Shown: positions 52,204 through 61,626 of the stretch, in pieces
How the letters are laid out: each line of letters opens with the position of its first letter
Numbering within the stretch: the first letter of the stretch is position 1
Origin: Lachnospiraceae bacterium
Lineage (GTDB): Bacteria > Bacillota > Clostridia > Lachnospirales > Lachnospiraceae
Length of the DNA: 64,000 nucleotides
Direction: 5' to 3'
Assembly: GCA_017617545.1 (NCBI GenBank)
Contig: JAFZVZ010000036.1
Location: 21,789-85,788 of the forward strand
The notes under the pieces: model-generated
What the model was told of the DNA's origin: nothing
Databases searched by the model: none
Seen by the model: only the letters and a program-made list of their open reading frames with translations
Made by a program: the position numbers and the translations under genes

Positions 52204-52962
52204 TCATTTTCCGACAAGGCGGTCGATGTCCTTCTCCGAAGCGTTCGGGTACAGTTTGCGAATATGCCCCGCAATCCTCTCCCGAGATGCCGCCGGATCC
52301 TCCGAGTACGCCGCCGTCACCGCCTCGTAGCCCCAGATCGCCTCAGGCGGAAGCGGGATGGACACCGCCATGCCGTACTCCTCGCCGCGCTTGTTCTCGC
52401 GCCGCCTAAAATCTGAGATCACCAGGTACGTCTGCATCTGCAGTCCGGTCAGAATTCCCGGAAAATTCTTCTCGCCGCCCTTGCCGAACCCTGCTTTCTT
52501 CTTCAGCTCCGTCGCCAGGATCTGCTCGTCGCGGAACACGGTGTCGCCGTTCTCGTCCTCGCCGACATAAAAGTCCATGATCCGCTTCTCGCGCCGGCTC
52601 GCCAATCCGTCCTGCCACCGCGCGTCGAAGTCGTACCCGTTTCTTCGATAATTCGCAAAATACGGCAGCCACGTAAGGCTGATGAACCCCGCCTTACCGT
52701 CGAAGAATTTGCCGTAGGCCACCTCCCGCTCGGCTGCGATGATCTCTCGCCACTCCCACGGGTCCTCCTTGCGGTTGCCCGTCCACCAGTACCGCGTCGA
52801 GGTGTGTTCCTCCACGGAAAATCCTTTCACTTCATTGCGGAACAGCGGCACAAATCCGATCTCGTTGATCCACGCCACCAGCTCCTGCCGGCTGCGGATC
52901 CGCCCCGGATCGTTCCAAGCGAGGCCGCGCATGATCCATTCACCGTTTTCTACGTGCGACAT
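52204..52962 (-). CDS. AlkZ-related protein
   Basis: 252 residues resembling the short proteins annotated AlkZ-related in clostridia: N-terminal GLAWNDPGRIRSRQELVAWINEIGFVPLFRNEVKGFSVEEHT, then RYWWTGNRKEDPWEWREII and IGHIRKLYPNASEKDI at the C-terminus. Full AlkZ/YcaQ glycosylases have a QxQ active-site motif within a longer winged-helix protein; I do not see it here, so DNA glycosylase activity is doubtful. AAAGGAAAACC lies before ATG. The stop overlaps a CATTTTCC copy. Confidence 0.6.
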   Translation of the reverse strand: MSHVENGEWIMRGLAWNDPGRIRSRQELVAWINEIGFVPLFRNEVKGFSVEEHTSTRYWWTGNRKEDPWEWREIIAAEREVAYGKFFDGKAGFISLTWLPYFANYRRNGYDFDARWQDGLASRREKRIMDFYVGEDENGDTVFRDEQILATELKKKAGFGKGGEKNFPGILTGLQMQTYLVISDFRRRENKRGEEYGMAVSIPLPPEAIWGYEAVTAAYSEDPAASRERIAGHIRKLYPNASEKDIDRLVGK

Positions 52963-53039
52963 TGGTTTTCCTTTCTGTGCCGAACACCGGCAGTTTCACT
53001 TCTTGCCCCGCAGTTTACTTTTGAGGGGCCGCCGGCCGG

Positions 53040-54161
53040 TTACTCTGCCGGGAACTCGTACTCGCGCACCTCACAGTTTTTGATCCCGAAGGCCGCGTAC
53101 TCGTCGTTGGTCATCTCGAAGAAGTAGGACTGCACGACGCGCGCGATGCCGTTGTGCGCGACAAGAATGTAGGTTTTGTCAGGCTGCGCCTTCAACTCGT
53201 CCAGCAGATTGTAGACGCGCTGCGCGAGGTGAAGCATCGATTCGCCGTGACCGCCGTAGCGGCTCGCGAACTGCTTCTTCGACTCGCGGAATTCCGCGCC
53301 GTCCCGCGCGGTGGATTCGTATTTGCCGAAATTCTGCTCGAAGAGCCGCGGCTCCTCGCGGGCCGGAAGCCCGGTCACCTCGGCGATGCACATAGCTGTG
53401 TCCTTCGCCCGCGACAGCGGTGAGTACAGGATGCAATCGGCCTGAATGCCCATTGCGCGTACCTTCTCCGCGACCTCGGCTGCCTGCTGAAGGCCCTTCT
53501 CGGTCAGCGGACTGTCGGTCGCGCCGCAGATCTTATTTTCCGAATTCCACACGGTCTCGCCGTGGCGGATGAAATAGACCTTTGCCCTGGCAGAATTCCC
53601 GTTCCGACGTGTCTCCCACTCGTCCCGCAGGATCGCGTACACCGCGATATCGATCAGTCCCTGATTGTTGCGGCTCGCCTTGCGCATGACACCTTCCTTG
53701 TGCATCCCGACCTTCTCCATCACCTTGCCCGAGTTCGGATTGTTGATGTCGTGCGCGGCCTCGATCCGGTTGACTCCGACCTCGTCGAACAGGAAATCGA
53801 TCACCGCGTTCAGTGCCTCAGCGGTGATTCCCTTCCCCCACCAGTCGTAGCCGAGCGCGTACGTCACCTCCACGGTCTCCGTCCGCTCCTTCACCACCGG
53901 CGCCGCGATCGTGCCGATCACCTCGTCCGATGTCCGCTCGACGATCGCCCAGCAGTACCGCGACGGGCTCTCGTACCGCTCCTCGAACGTCTTAAGAAGC
54001 TCCACCGTATCGTCTATGGACGTATGAAGCTCCCACGTCAGAAAATGATTGACTCTGCCGTCGGAGTTCAGGTTTCGATACATGTCCTCCGCGTCTGCGG
54101 CAGTGAACCGCCGCAACAGCAATCGCCCGGTTGTTATCTCTTTTGTTCCGCAATGATTCAT
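53040..54161 (-). CDS. Fusion of GNAT N-acetyltransferase and histidine phosphatase
   Basis: 373 residues. Residues 1-180 are a RimJ/RimL-type GNAT (TGRLLLRRFTAADAEDMYRNL, YALGYDWWGKGITAEALNAVIDFLF, ANNPNS-like region DINNPNSGKVMEKVGMHKEG). Residues about 192-373 are a phosphoglycerate-mutase-type phosphatase with catalytic RHGETVWN, second Arg in SPLSRAKDTA, Glu in FEQNFGKYE and His in LVAHNGIARV. Both active sites look intact. Either activity may act on small metabolites or proteins; combined function unknown. RBS is weak. Confidence 0.85.
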   Translation of the reverse strand: MNHCGTKEITTGRLLLRRFTAADAEDMYRNLNSDGRVNHFLTWELHTSIDDTVELLKTFEERYESPSRYCWAIVERTSDEVIGTIAAPVVKERTETVEVTYALGYDWWGKGITAEALNAVIDFLFDEVGVNRIEAAHDINNPNSGKVMEKVGMHKEGVMRKASRNNQGLIDIAVYAILRDEWETRRNGNSARAKVYFIRHGETVWNSENKICGATDSPLTEKGLQQAAEVAEKVRAMGIQADCILYSPLSRAKDTAMCIAEVTGLPAREEPRLFEQNFGKYESTARDGAEFRESKKQFASRYGGHGESMLHLAQRVYNLLDELKAQPDKTYILVAHNGIARVVQSYFFEMTNDEYAAFGIKNCEVREYEFPAE

Positions 54162-54243
54162 CCGTATAGTCCCCGTTTTTTATATCTTCAGCGTCACTCT
54201 GTGTATTCGGCGGCGTCACTCCGTATATTTCGCGCTGCTTCCG

Positions 54244-54669
54244 TTACAACTGCCTCTCGTACTCCGGACAGCTCACCTCGCAGATATCCTCGATTGGGAT
54301 CACCTCGCCGCTCTCCAAAAGGATCGTATGTCGCAGCGCGTCATGCTTTTTGATCCGGCCGGTCACCGTCTCGTAGGACCCGCCGGACTTCATCTTGTCA
54401 GGTACAAAGTAGGTAAATGCTGCCTCCGAAGCCGGGTTCGCCGTCATCCACGTAAGCACGTCGTTGACCGCGACCTTCTCCTCCTCCGTCAGCTGAATTC
54501 TCGCGTCCGTGAGCCTCGCGGATTCCGCCACGAGATCGTCGTAGCCGGTCAGCGCCGCAAAGGGGGAAAACTGCGCTGCACGAGCGATCCTCGGCATCGG
54601 CTGGCGATGCTTCGACACATGGTGCTCCCGGTCGATGATGTCCGCATAGTCTTTTCTTGCGTCGTTCAC
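54244..54669 (-). CDS. YolD-like family protein
   Basis: 141 residues starting with GTG (54667-54669; AAAGGAGGG upstream). It contains RAAQFSPFAALTGYDDLVAESARLTDARIQLTEEEK, typical of YolD-like proteins, which are commonly encoded next to UvrX/UmuC-type Y-family polymerases and are thought to serve as UmuD-like partners. It follows the polymerase gene by 92 bp. Confidence 0.85.
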   Translation of the reverse strand: MNDARKDYADIIDREHHVSKHRQPMPRIARAAQFSPFAALTGYDDLVAESARLTDARIQLTEEEKVAVNDVLTWMTANPASEAAFTYFVPDKMKSGGSYETVTGRIKKHDALRHTILLESGEVIPIEDICEVSCPEYERQL

Positions 54670-54761
54670 GGTTTTCCCTCCTTTCTGCGATCTCGACTTT
54701 CAGCGTCGGTCTGTTACACAGCCGCGCCCTATACTAAACACTCTTTTATTTTCCGAAGCGG

Positions 54762-56288
54762 TCACGCCTTGTGTCCGCCGATCTGTTCGTTCCGATCCAT
54801 CGCGGTCGCCCCGTCCTTCATGTTCATGCCACGGACGATCGCGTTCTTGCCGTATTTGTCGCGGATGTTCAAAAGAGCTTTCTGCACCTTCTGTTCCTTC
54901 ATAAGCTCCGCCTGTTCCTCGGCTCGCTTGCGGTCGCGCTCCTCGTAGTCGACCAGGAAACTCATCTGCTCGTACTCAGGTTCCGCGCCTTCCAGTTCCT
55001 CCTGCGTCAGCAGGCGCGTCACCGCGATGCCGAACCGCCTCACCAGAAGCGCCGGATCGACGATGCGGTCGTAGATCTCCGTCGCAGCCTCGACGATTTT
55101 CCGCGTGGAGGCCGTGTGACGGTCGAGATTGTGTGAGCCGTGAACACCCTTCGGAACCTTGCGGCCGTACCAATCCGTCGCGACCTCGCCATGGAATTGC
55201 GCGCCGCGCTCGCCCTTCAGGTTGTCGACGTCATAGGTAACATCGAGCACCACCTGGTCGGTGAACAGCCCCTTGCGCACAAGATCCATCGAGAGCTGGT
55301 CGGCCATCTCCTGAACGACAATGCGCCCTTTGTCCGCCGGGTACGGCCCCGAGAGCACCTGCCCCTGGCTGAGGCTCTTGGTCTCGGGCGTGTAGGATTT
55401 GCAGTCGGCGATCTCCGTCGGCTCCCAGCCCCAGGCGTGGTCGATCAAAAGCTCCGCATTCACGCCGAACAGACGGTACAAAAGATCCTCGTTGTGGACC
55501 GCGCCGTCCGCCCCCTCCGAGCAGCGGGCAACATCGCCCATGGTGTACATGCCGTACTGCTCGAGCTTGCGCGCGATGCCTCGGCCGACGCGCCAGAAAT
55601 CCGTCAGCGGCCGGTGACTCCACAGCTGCTCGCGGTACGTCTGCTCCGTGAGCTCCGCGATGCGCACGCCGTCCTCGTCCGCCGGCGAGTGCTTCGCCAT
55701 GATGTCCATCGCGATCTTGGCAAGGTAGAGGTTGGTGCCGATCCCCGCGGTCGCGGTGATGTGCGTCTCCCGCATCACGTCGCGGATCATGGTCCTCGCG
55801 AACTCGTGCGCGGTCATCCCGCGCGCCTTCAGGTAGTGCGTCGCGTCGATGAACACCTCATCGATTGAGTAGACGAGCAGGTCGTCCATGGAGACATACC
55901 TTAAGTAAATCTCGACGATCCTGCGGGAATAATCCATGTAATAGCTCATGCGCGGCGTCGCGATGACGCAGTCCAGCTCCAGCGACGGGTCGGCGGCAAG
56001 CTCGGACGCGAAGACTGATTTTCCGGAAAATGTTTTTCCGTAAATCCCGCTTTTCCTCGCTGCGTTGACCTCGCGCATGCGCTGTTTGACCTCAAACAAA
56101 CGCGCGCGGCCGGGAATCCCCAGCGATTTCTGCGCGGGCGAAACAGCCAGGCAGATCGTCTTGTCCATGCGGCTCTCATCCGCCACGACAAGGTTGACGT
56201 TCAGCGGATCGAGCCCCCGCTCCACCGCCTCCACGGAGGCATAGAACGACTTCAGATCGATCGCAATGTATTGTTTTTCCTGTGACAT
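54762..56288 (-). CDS. Y-family DNA polymerase (UvrX/UmuC-like)
   Basis: 508-residue translesion polymerase. N-terminal palm motif IAIDLKSFYASVEAVERGLDP with the metal-binding Asp; second acidic motif YSIDEVFIDATHYL; fingers, thumb (GIGTNLYLAKIAMDIMAKH) and little finger (SLSQGQVLSGPYP). It has a longer C-terminal tail than DinB, with a beta-clamp-like QMSFLVDYEE. ATG 56286-56288 is supported by AAAGGAGG; the upstream in-frame start lacks one. Works with YolD in damage-induced synthesis. A -10 TGGTATAAT is at 56359-56364. Confidence 0.92.
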   Translation of the reverse strand: MSQEKQYIAIDLKSFYASVEAVERGLDPLNVNLVVADESRMDKTICLAVSPAQKSLGIPGRARLFEVKQRMREVNAARKSGIYGKTFSGKSVFASELAADPSLELDCVIATPRMSYYMDYSRRIVEIYLRYVSMDDLLVYSIDEVFIDATHYLKARGMTAHEFARTMIRDVMRETHITATAGIGTNLYLAKIAMDIMAKHSPADEDGVRIAELTEQTYREQLWSHRPLTDFWRVGRGIARKLEQYGMYTMGDVARCSEGADGAVHNEDLLYRLFGVNAELLIDHAWGWEPTEIADCKSYTPETKSLSQGQVLSGPYPADKGRIVVQEMADQLSMDLVRKGLFTDQVVLDVTYDVDNLKGERGAQFHGEVATDWYGRKVPKGVHGSHNLDRHTASTRKIVEAATEIYDRIVDPALLVRRFGIAVTRLLTQEELEGAEPEYEQMSFLVDYEERDRKRAEEQAELMKEQKVQKALLNIRDKYGKNAIVRGMNMKDGATAMDRNEQIGGHKA

Positions 56289-56358
56289 CGCATGCCTCCT
56301 TTCCGCGGGGCGGAGCATTTCCGAACACGCCGCAGCTAACCCGCATCATATCAGAATG

Positions 56359-56364
56359 ATTATA
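56359..56364 (-). promoter_or_regulatory. Extended -10 of the Y-polymerase gene
   Basis: Minus strand TGGTATAAT; the -35 is weak, consistent with an activated or repressed promoter. GAACAC and GTGTTC half-sites flank it at a distance but no proper LexA box (CGAACN4GTTCG) is present. Confidence 0.45.
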
Positions 56365-56435
56365 CCACAGAATGCGTGTTCGGTATATAATTTTGAGCCG
56401 AAACCGGCGCCTTTGCATCCGAAAATCAACCAAAA

Positions 56436-56470
56436 AACAAGACCGCCGCACGTTCCGTGCGACGGCCCCG
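56436..56470 (-). terminator. Terminator of the YD-repeat lipoprotein gene
   Basis: Stem GCCGTCGCAC/GTGCGGCGGT with GGAAC loop, followed on the minus strand by CTTGTTTTTTGG. Confidence 0.8.
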
Positions 56471-56495
56471 TTTCCTATTCCGCTGTTATTCTGCG

Positions 56496-57632
56496 CTACG
56501 GATTTTCCGGATTCCATCCCCTCTCCCTGTCCTCGTCCGTCAGGCATTCGATCGGGATGACGAGCGGTTCATACTCATACAGCATCTGATCAACCAGCCT
56601 TGCATTGTTATCAAGGTCCCCGTCATACGTCCTCTCACTGATCAGATTGCCGTAATCGTCATACCCGTAAATGACAGTCGTATTCGTAAGGTCCGCCTCT
56701 TCGCTGCCATAGGACTCGATTATGCTGACTCTTCCGTCGGAATCATACTGATACAGATAATAGTAATAATCCGGCGTTTCCGGATTATACGAGGATCTTC
56801 TCACTTCCTTCATGCACCGGAACACTCCGAAGCGGTCAAGTTCATACTCGCACTCTTTGGATACATATTCCTTCCAGGGTTGATCAAAATCTCTGATCTT
56901 TGAGATCACTCTGATCAAATTGTCATGCTCATCATACTCCATCGCTGCCGCCTGCCGTGAATAGTAAGGCGTATCATACTGTTGCCAGCAGATTTCCCTT
57001 CCCTTCTGATCATACGCACTGTAGTCATAAATATGTCTGTCTTCGTCAGGGCAGGTTTGATATATTTCACGGTAACTCCCGTCCTCGGCATACACGGTTT
57101 CATAGATGACCTCAAATACAGTACCTTCAAAGTCGGTACCGATTTCTTTCCGCACCACCTCACGACCGAGCGAATCATATTGATACTCCGCAATCTCGTC
57201 TTCGGGAACGCCTTGAAAAAATGTATGGCGGACTTTTTTGATCAATCGGTTCTGTTCGTCGTAAAATGATTCTGTTATGCTCCCGTCTTCTTCCGTCGTC
57301 TTGATCCGGTTCCCGTTCGCATCGTACTCATATTCCGACACCAGGGTACTGACTACGACCGGATCCATCCCCAGATAGTTATGCTGCAGCTCCTCCCTCT
57401 TCACGCGGAACACAAGCGCATACCCCTCCAGGATCTCCGGGATATCATAGGGAACCGACTGCGAGTCGCCGTTGTTCGGCTCTGCGTCCCGCAGCTCTTT
57501 CTTTCTCTTCTCATATGTCGTTTCGGTTGTTCCGGCACGTTCCGTGTTGTTGTCATTGGAACTCCCCGGGGTGCACGCGCCGAGCAACGCCGTAAACACA
57601 ATCGCTGCGATCACAAGGACCATGCGCTTCAT
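56496..57632 (-). CDS. YD-repeat lipoprotein
   Basis: 378 residues from ATG 57630-57632 (AGGGAGGAGCAGGAAA upstream). The signal peptide ends with lipobox LLGAC. The mature part is a series of YD units (YEYDANGNRIKTTEEDGSITESFYDEQNRLIKKV, YQYDSLGREVVRKEI, YQYDSDGRVSIIESY, YGYDDYGNLISERTY). It is a paralogue of the anchored protein at 39531; both lack an RHS toxin tail. Probably cell-surface, function unknown. The start codon lies in a CATTTTCC word. Confidence 0.82.
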   Translation of the reverse strand: MKRMVLVIAAIVFTALLGACTPGSSNDNNTERAGTTETTYEKRKKELRDAEPNNGDSQSVPYDIPEILEGYALVFRVKREELQHNYLGMDPVVVSTLVSEYEYDANGNRIKTTEEDGSITESFYDEQNRLIKKVRHTFFQGVPEDEIAEYQYDSLGREVVRKEIGTDFEGTVFEVIYETVYAEDGSYREIYQTCPDEDRHIYDYSAYDQKGREICWQQYDTPYYSRQAAAMEYDEHDNLIRVISKIRDFDQPWKEYVSKECEYELDRFGVFRCMKEVRRSSYNPETPDYYYYLYQYDSDGRVSIIESYGSEEADLTNTTVIYGYDDYGNLISERTYDGDLDNNARLVDQMLYEYEPLVIPIECLTDEDRERGWNPENP

Positions 57633-57764
57633 TTTCCTGCTCCTCCCTTTCTTCAACATCCGTTCGTTCGTATTACAGTTTCACCTATAAAGACGAAAAA
57701 AACAATCAAAGATTGCATTTCCTGTACAATTCCCTTCGAAACGGGTCATGGCCGGCTTTTCCGC

Positions 57765-57793
57765 TTGCGATTTCCTCGGAAAATGGGTATATT
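57765..57793 (+). promoter_or_regulatory. Promoter of the ABC exporter pair with CGGAAAATG in the spacer
   Basis: TTGCGA (57765-57770), 17-bp spacer, TATATT (57788-57793). The spacer contains CTCGGAAAATG. Third instance of the pattern seen at 6656 and 45823. The ATG is 38 bp beyond the -10. Confidence 0.6.
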
Positions 57794-57830
57794 GTAAAAG
57801 GCAGGAAAATCACTGAAGAGGGTTTGTTTT

Positions 57831-59633
57831 ATGCGCAAATTGCTTCGCTTCATGAACGGTTACCGGCTCCGCGCCGTGGCCGCTCCCATGTTCAAATTTT
57901 TCGAGGCGGTCATGGAACTGCTTGTTCCGCTGATCGTTGCCTCCATCATCGATATCGGTATCGCGCAGGGCGACCACGGCTACATCGTGCGTCGCGTTCT
58001 TTTGATGGTCCTCTTCGGCATCGCGGGGCTGGCGTTCGCCGTGACGGCGCAGTATTTTTCGGCCAAGGTGGCCGTTGCCTTCACCGGGCGGATCCGCCGC
58101 GCTCTCTTCAAGCATCTCGGAACTCTCTCCTACACGGAAATCGACACCATCGGCACGAACACGCTTGTCACGCGACTCACGGGTGATATGAACCAGATCC
58201 AGAACGGCGTCAATCTGACGCTTCGTCTGCTGATGCGCTCGCCGTTCATCGTCCTCGGCGCGACCGTCATGGCGTACACGGTCGACCACCGCGCTGCGCT
58301 TGTCTTCGTCGGTCTGATCCCCGTGCTCGCCGTTGTTATCTTCACGATCATGCTGATCACGATCCCGCTCTACAAACGCGTGCAGGGCCGTCTGGACCGC
58401 GTGGTCGGAGCGCTTCGCCGCAACCTCGCGGGCGTGCGCGTGCTTCGCGCGTTCAACAAGGAGGAGGCTGAGCGGAAGGATTTCCGCGAGCGCACGAGTG
58501 AGCTCGAGCATGAGCAGCGCACCGTCGGCGGCGTCTCCGCGCTTCTCAACCCGCTCACGTACTGCCTTGTCAACATCGCAATTCTCATCCTGGTCTACAC
58601 CGGCGCTTTGCGCGTCGAGGCCGGGATCCTTACGCAGGGCGCGGTCATCGCCCTGTACAACTACATGAGCCAGATCCTCGTCGAGCTCGTCAAGCTCGCG
58701 AACCTCATCATCAACATCACCCGCGCGATCGCGTGCGGCAACCGCGTGCAGAGCATTTTCGAGATCACGCCGTCCGTCGTATCGCCGGAGGGTGCGATCA
58801 AGGTGGATCCTTCGGAAAATGAGGCCGCCCCGGTCATCTCCTTCAACGACGTCTCCCTCCGCTACGCGAAGGCTTCGTCGGAGATGCTTGAACATATCAC
58901 CTGCGATATCTTCCCCGGCGAGTACGTCGGCGTCATCGGCGGCACCGGCTCCGGCAAGACTTCGCTTGTCCAGCTGATCCCGAGGTTTTACGATATCACG
59001 GGAGGATTGCTCAAGGTCTTCGGCCACGAGGTGAGCGAATACGACCTTGATTCGCTGCGCCACGCCGTCCGCATCGTTCCGCAGAAGGCGGTCCTGTTCG
59101 CGGGCACGATCCGCAGCAACCTTCTCTGGGGCAACCCGGGCGCGACCGATGAGCAGCTCTGGGATGCTTTGGAAAATGCATGCGCCGCAGATTTCGTCCG
59201 CGCTATCCCCGAGGGACTGGACGCCCCCGTCAACAAGGGCGGAACGAATTTCTCGGGCGGACAGCGGCAGCGCCTTACGATCGCGCGCGCATTTGTCACT
59301 GACGCGCGCATTCTGATCCTCGATGATTCCGGCTCGGCGCTCGACTACGCCACGGAGCAGAAACTCCGCAAGGCGCTCCACTCGATGAGCGACCGGACCA
59401 TCCTGTACGTATCGCAGCGCGCTGGCGCACTCACCGCCTGCGACCGCATCCTCGTTCTCGAGGACGGCGAGCTGGTCGGCAACGGCAAGCACGAGGAGCT
59501 CCTCGCGACCTGCCCTGTCTACCGTGAGATCGCCGCTGCTTCCGGGATCACGGAAGCGGCAAACCCTGCGGACGGTTCCGGTGACAGTTCTGCGCCTTCC
59601 TTCACGGTTGCGACGGAGGGAGGTGCGAGATGA
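57831..59633 (+). CDS. ABC exporter half-transporter with degenerate ATPase site
   Basis: 600 residues: six membrane spans (1-310) then an ATPase domain with Walker A GGTGSGKTS, Q-loop PQKAVLF, signature FSGGQRQRL and Walker B ILILDDSGSALD. The catalytic Glu after Walker B is Asp and the switch His is Gln (YVSQRAG), as in the BmrC-like member of heterodimeric exporters. The next gene overlaps its stop by four bases and encodes the canonical partner. Together they export drugs, lipids or peptides. Confidence 0.92.
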   Translation: MRKLLRFMNGYRLRAVAAPMFKFFEAVMELLVPLIVASIIDIGIAQGDHGYIVRRVLLMVLFGIAGLAFAVTAQYFSAKVAVAFTGRIRRALFKHLGTLSYTEIDTIGTNTLVTRLTGDMNQIQNGVNLTLRLLMRSPFIVLGATVMAYTVDHRAALVFVGLIPVLAVVIFTIMLITIPLYKRVQGRLDRVVGALRRNLAGVRVLRAFNKEEAERKDFRERTSELEHEQRTVGGVSALLNPLTYCLVNIAILILVYTGALRVEAGILTQGAVIALYNYMSQILVELVKLANLIINITRAIACGNRVQSIFEITPSVVSPEGAIKVDPSENEAAPVISFNDVSLRYAKASSEMLEHITCDIFPGEYVGVIGGTGSGKTSLVQLIPRFYDITGGLLKVFGHEVSEYDLDSLRHAVRIVPQKAVLFAGTIRSNLLWGNPGATDEQLWDALENACAADFVRAIPEGLDAPVNKGGTNFSGGQRQRLTIARAFVTDARILILDDSGSALDYATEQKLRKALHSMSDRTILYVSQRAGALTACDRILVLEDGELVGNGKHEELLATCPVYREIAAASGITEAANPADGSGDSSAPSFTVATEGGAR

Positions 59634-61399
59634 AGACGAAACAGATCCTTTCCCATCTCTACCGTTACCTGCGCCGCTCGCTGCCGCTCCTCGCGCTGGC
59701 GCTCCTGCTGGCGGCCGCGTCCGTCATCCTGCAGATCCTCGTCCCGAAGCGCATCGGTGACGCGATCGACACGATCGTCGGTCCCGGCGAGGTTGCATTT
59801 TCCGCACTTTGGGGCTTCCTGCGCACCGCAGGCATCTTCGTGCTGATCTCCGCGGCGTGCTCGTGGCTGATGACACTGCTTCTCAACCGCGTGTCCTTCC
59901 GCACCGTGCGCGATATCCGCAACGACGCGATCAACCATGTAACAAGACTTCCTCTGTCGTACCTCGACAGCCACCAAAGCGGCGACATCGTGAGCCGCGT
60001 CATCACCGACGTTGACCAGGTCGCGGACGGCCTGCTGCTCGGCTTTGCACAGTTCTTCACCGGAATCCTGACCATCGTGGGAACGCTCGTGCTGATGTTC
60101 ATGACGAACATCAAGATCGCTCTCGTGGTCATGCTCTTAACGCCGCTCTCGCTGTTCGTCGCGCGCTTCATCGCGTCGCGCACGTTTAAACTGTTCCGCG
60201 AGCAGAGCCTCGCCCGGAGCGCCCAGACCTCGCTGATCGACGAACTTGTCGGCCAGCAGAAGATCGTTCAGGCGTACTCCTACGAAGGCCGCGCCGTCGA
60301 GAGCTTCAACGCCTGCGACGAGAAGTTGTGCGACTGCGCTTTGAAGGCAACATTTTTCTCATCGCTCACAAACCCGTGCACGCGGTTCGTCAACTCGACC
60401 GTCTACGCGGCATGCACGCTCGTCGGCTCCTTCGCCGTCATCAGCGGCGGCCTCTCGGTCGGCATGCTGACCGCGATGCTCGCGTACGCCGGCCAGTACG
60501 CAAAGCCGTTCAACGAGATCTCCGGCGTCGTCACCGAGCTGCAGAACGCGCTCGCATGTGCGTCGCGCATCTTCGAACTGCTCGACGAGCCTCTTCCGGC
60601 AGATGAATCTCTTGCGGAAAATGCTCTGTCCGCAGACGGAACTCCCGTCGCCCTTCCGGAAGCGCTCCGCGGCGACATCGAGTTCAAGCATGTTGCATTT
60701 GCCTATGTAAAGGACCGCCCGCTCATCACGGACATGAACATCTCCGTGCGCGCGGGATCGCGCATCGCCATCGTCGGCCCGACCGGCTGCGGCAAGACGA
60801 CGCTCATCAACCTGCTGATGCGCTTCTACGAGATCGACGACGGCACGGTCACCTTCGACGGACTGACACACCGGAGCATCCCGAAGCCGTTTTTACGCCG
60901 CAACATCGGCATGGTCCTTCAGGACACCTGGCTCTCCGACGGCACCATCCGCGACAACATCGCGATGGGCAAGCCGGACGCCACCGACGAGGAGATCAAA
61001 GAGGCCGCCAAAGCGGCCCACGCGCACAGCTTTATCCGGCGACTTCCCGACGGTTACGACACCGTCCTCGGTGAGCACGGCGGCGGACTTTCCGCCGGCC
61101 AGCGCCAGCTTCTGTGCATCGCGCGCGTCATGCTCTGCCTGCCGCCGATCCTCATCCTCGACGAGGCAACCTCCTCGATTGACACGCGAACCGAGTGGAA
61201 AATTCAGGATGCATTTTCCGCAATGATGAAAGGCCGCACGAGTTTCATCGTCGCGCACCGTCTCTCGACAATCAAAAATGCCGACCTCATCTTAGTGATG
61301 AAGGACGGCAATGTGATTGAGCAGGGCACGCACGACACGCTCATGGCGAGCGAGAGCTTCTACCGCTCGCTGTACCTGGCGGGAAGCCGGGAGGCGTAA
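59630..61399 (+). CDS. ABC exporter half-transporter, canonical partner
   Basis: 589 residues: six spans (SLPLLALALLLAAASVILQILVP and others), coupling helices, and an ATPase with Walker A GPTGCGKTT, Q-loop LQDTWL, signature LSAGQRQLL and intact Walker B ILILDEATSSID plus switch His VAHRLS. It provides the hydrolytic site of the heterodimer. ATG overlaps the stop of the partner gene. Its 3' end is followed by a strong terminator. Confidence 0.93.
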   Translation: MKTKQILSHLYRYLRRSLPLLALALLLAAASVILQILVPKRIGDAIDTIVGPGEVAFSALWGFLRTAGIFVLISAACSWLMTLLLNRVSFRTVRDIRNDAINHVTRLPLSYLDSHQSGDIVSRVITDVDQVADGLLLGFAQFFTGILTIVGTLVLMFMTNIKIALVVMLLTPLSLFVARFIASRTFKLFREQSLARSAQTSLIDELVGQQKIVQAYSYEGRAVESFNACDEKLCDCALKATFFSSLTNPCTRFVNSTVYAACTLVGSFAVISGGLSVGMLTAMLAYAGQYAKPFNEISGVVTELQNALACASRIFELLDEPLPADESLAENALSADGTPVALPEALRGDIEFKHVAFAYVKDRPLITDMNISVRAGSRIAIVGPTGCGKTTLINLLMRFYEIDDGTVTFDGLTHRSIPKPFLRRNIGMVLQDTWLSDGTIRDNIAMGKPDATDEEIKEAAKAAHAHSFIRRLPDGYDTVLGEHGGGLSAGQRQLLCIARVMLCLPPILILDEATSSIDTRTEWKIQDAFSAMMKGRTSFIVAHRLSTIKNADLILVMKDGNVIEQGTHDTLMASESFYRSLYLAGSREA

Positions 61400-61432
61400 G
61401 TACATTTGTAAATCGCATATGGAAACAAAAAC

Positions 61433-61460
61433 GGCGGGGCATGTGCCCCGCCTTGTTGTT
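61433..61460 (+). terminator. Terminator of the ABC exporter pair
   Basis: Perfect GGCGGGGCA/TGCCCCGCC stem followed by TTGTTGTTAT. Confidence 0.85.
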
Positions 61461-61482
61461 ATACTCTGAGACAGATCTGCGA

Positions 61483-61626
61483 TCAATCTAAAATTTCGCC
61501 TTCCTTCCAACAAGTAGCTGTTTCCGGACCAATATCCTGTGCGTAAACCGGTGTACCACACTGGTCTGAAGCAGTGCATGGCAAAACAAAAAACCGCAAA
61601 ATATTTTTTGTAAATCCTATTGACAT
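61483..61626 (-). CDS. Possible 47-residue small protein
   Basis: In the 325-bp gap 61400-61724, a minus-strand frame from ATG 61624-61626 to TGA 61483-61485 encodes a Cys-containing peptide whose C-terminal half (DQCGTPVYAQDIGPETATCW) looks protein-like. There is no good Shine-Dalgarno and its start overlaps the -35 of the divergent SPFH gene. It may be real, a remnant or chance. Confidence 0.2.
   Translation of the reverse strand: MSIGFTKNILRFFVLPCTASDQCGTPVYAQDIGPETATCWKEGEILD

Noticed and set aside
56289-56420. LexA/SOS box before the Y-family polymerase
   Set aside because: GAACAC and GTGTTC half-sites are about 50 bp apart; no CGAACN4GTTCG-type box was found.
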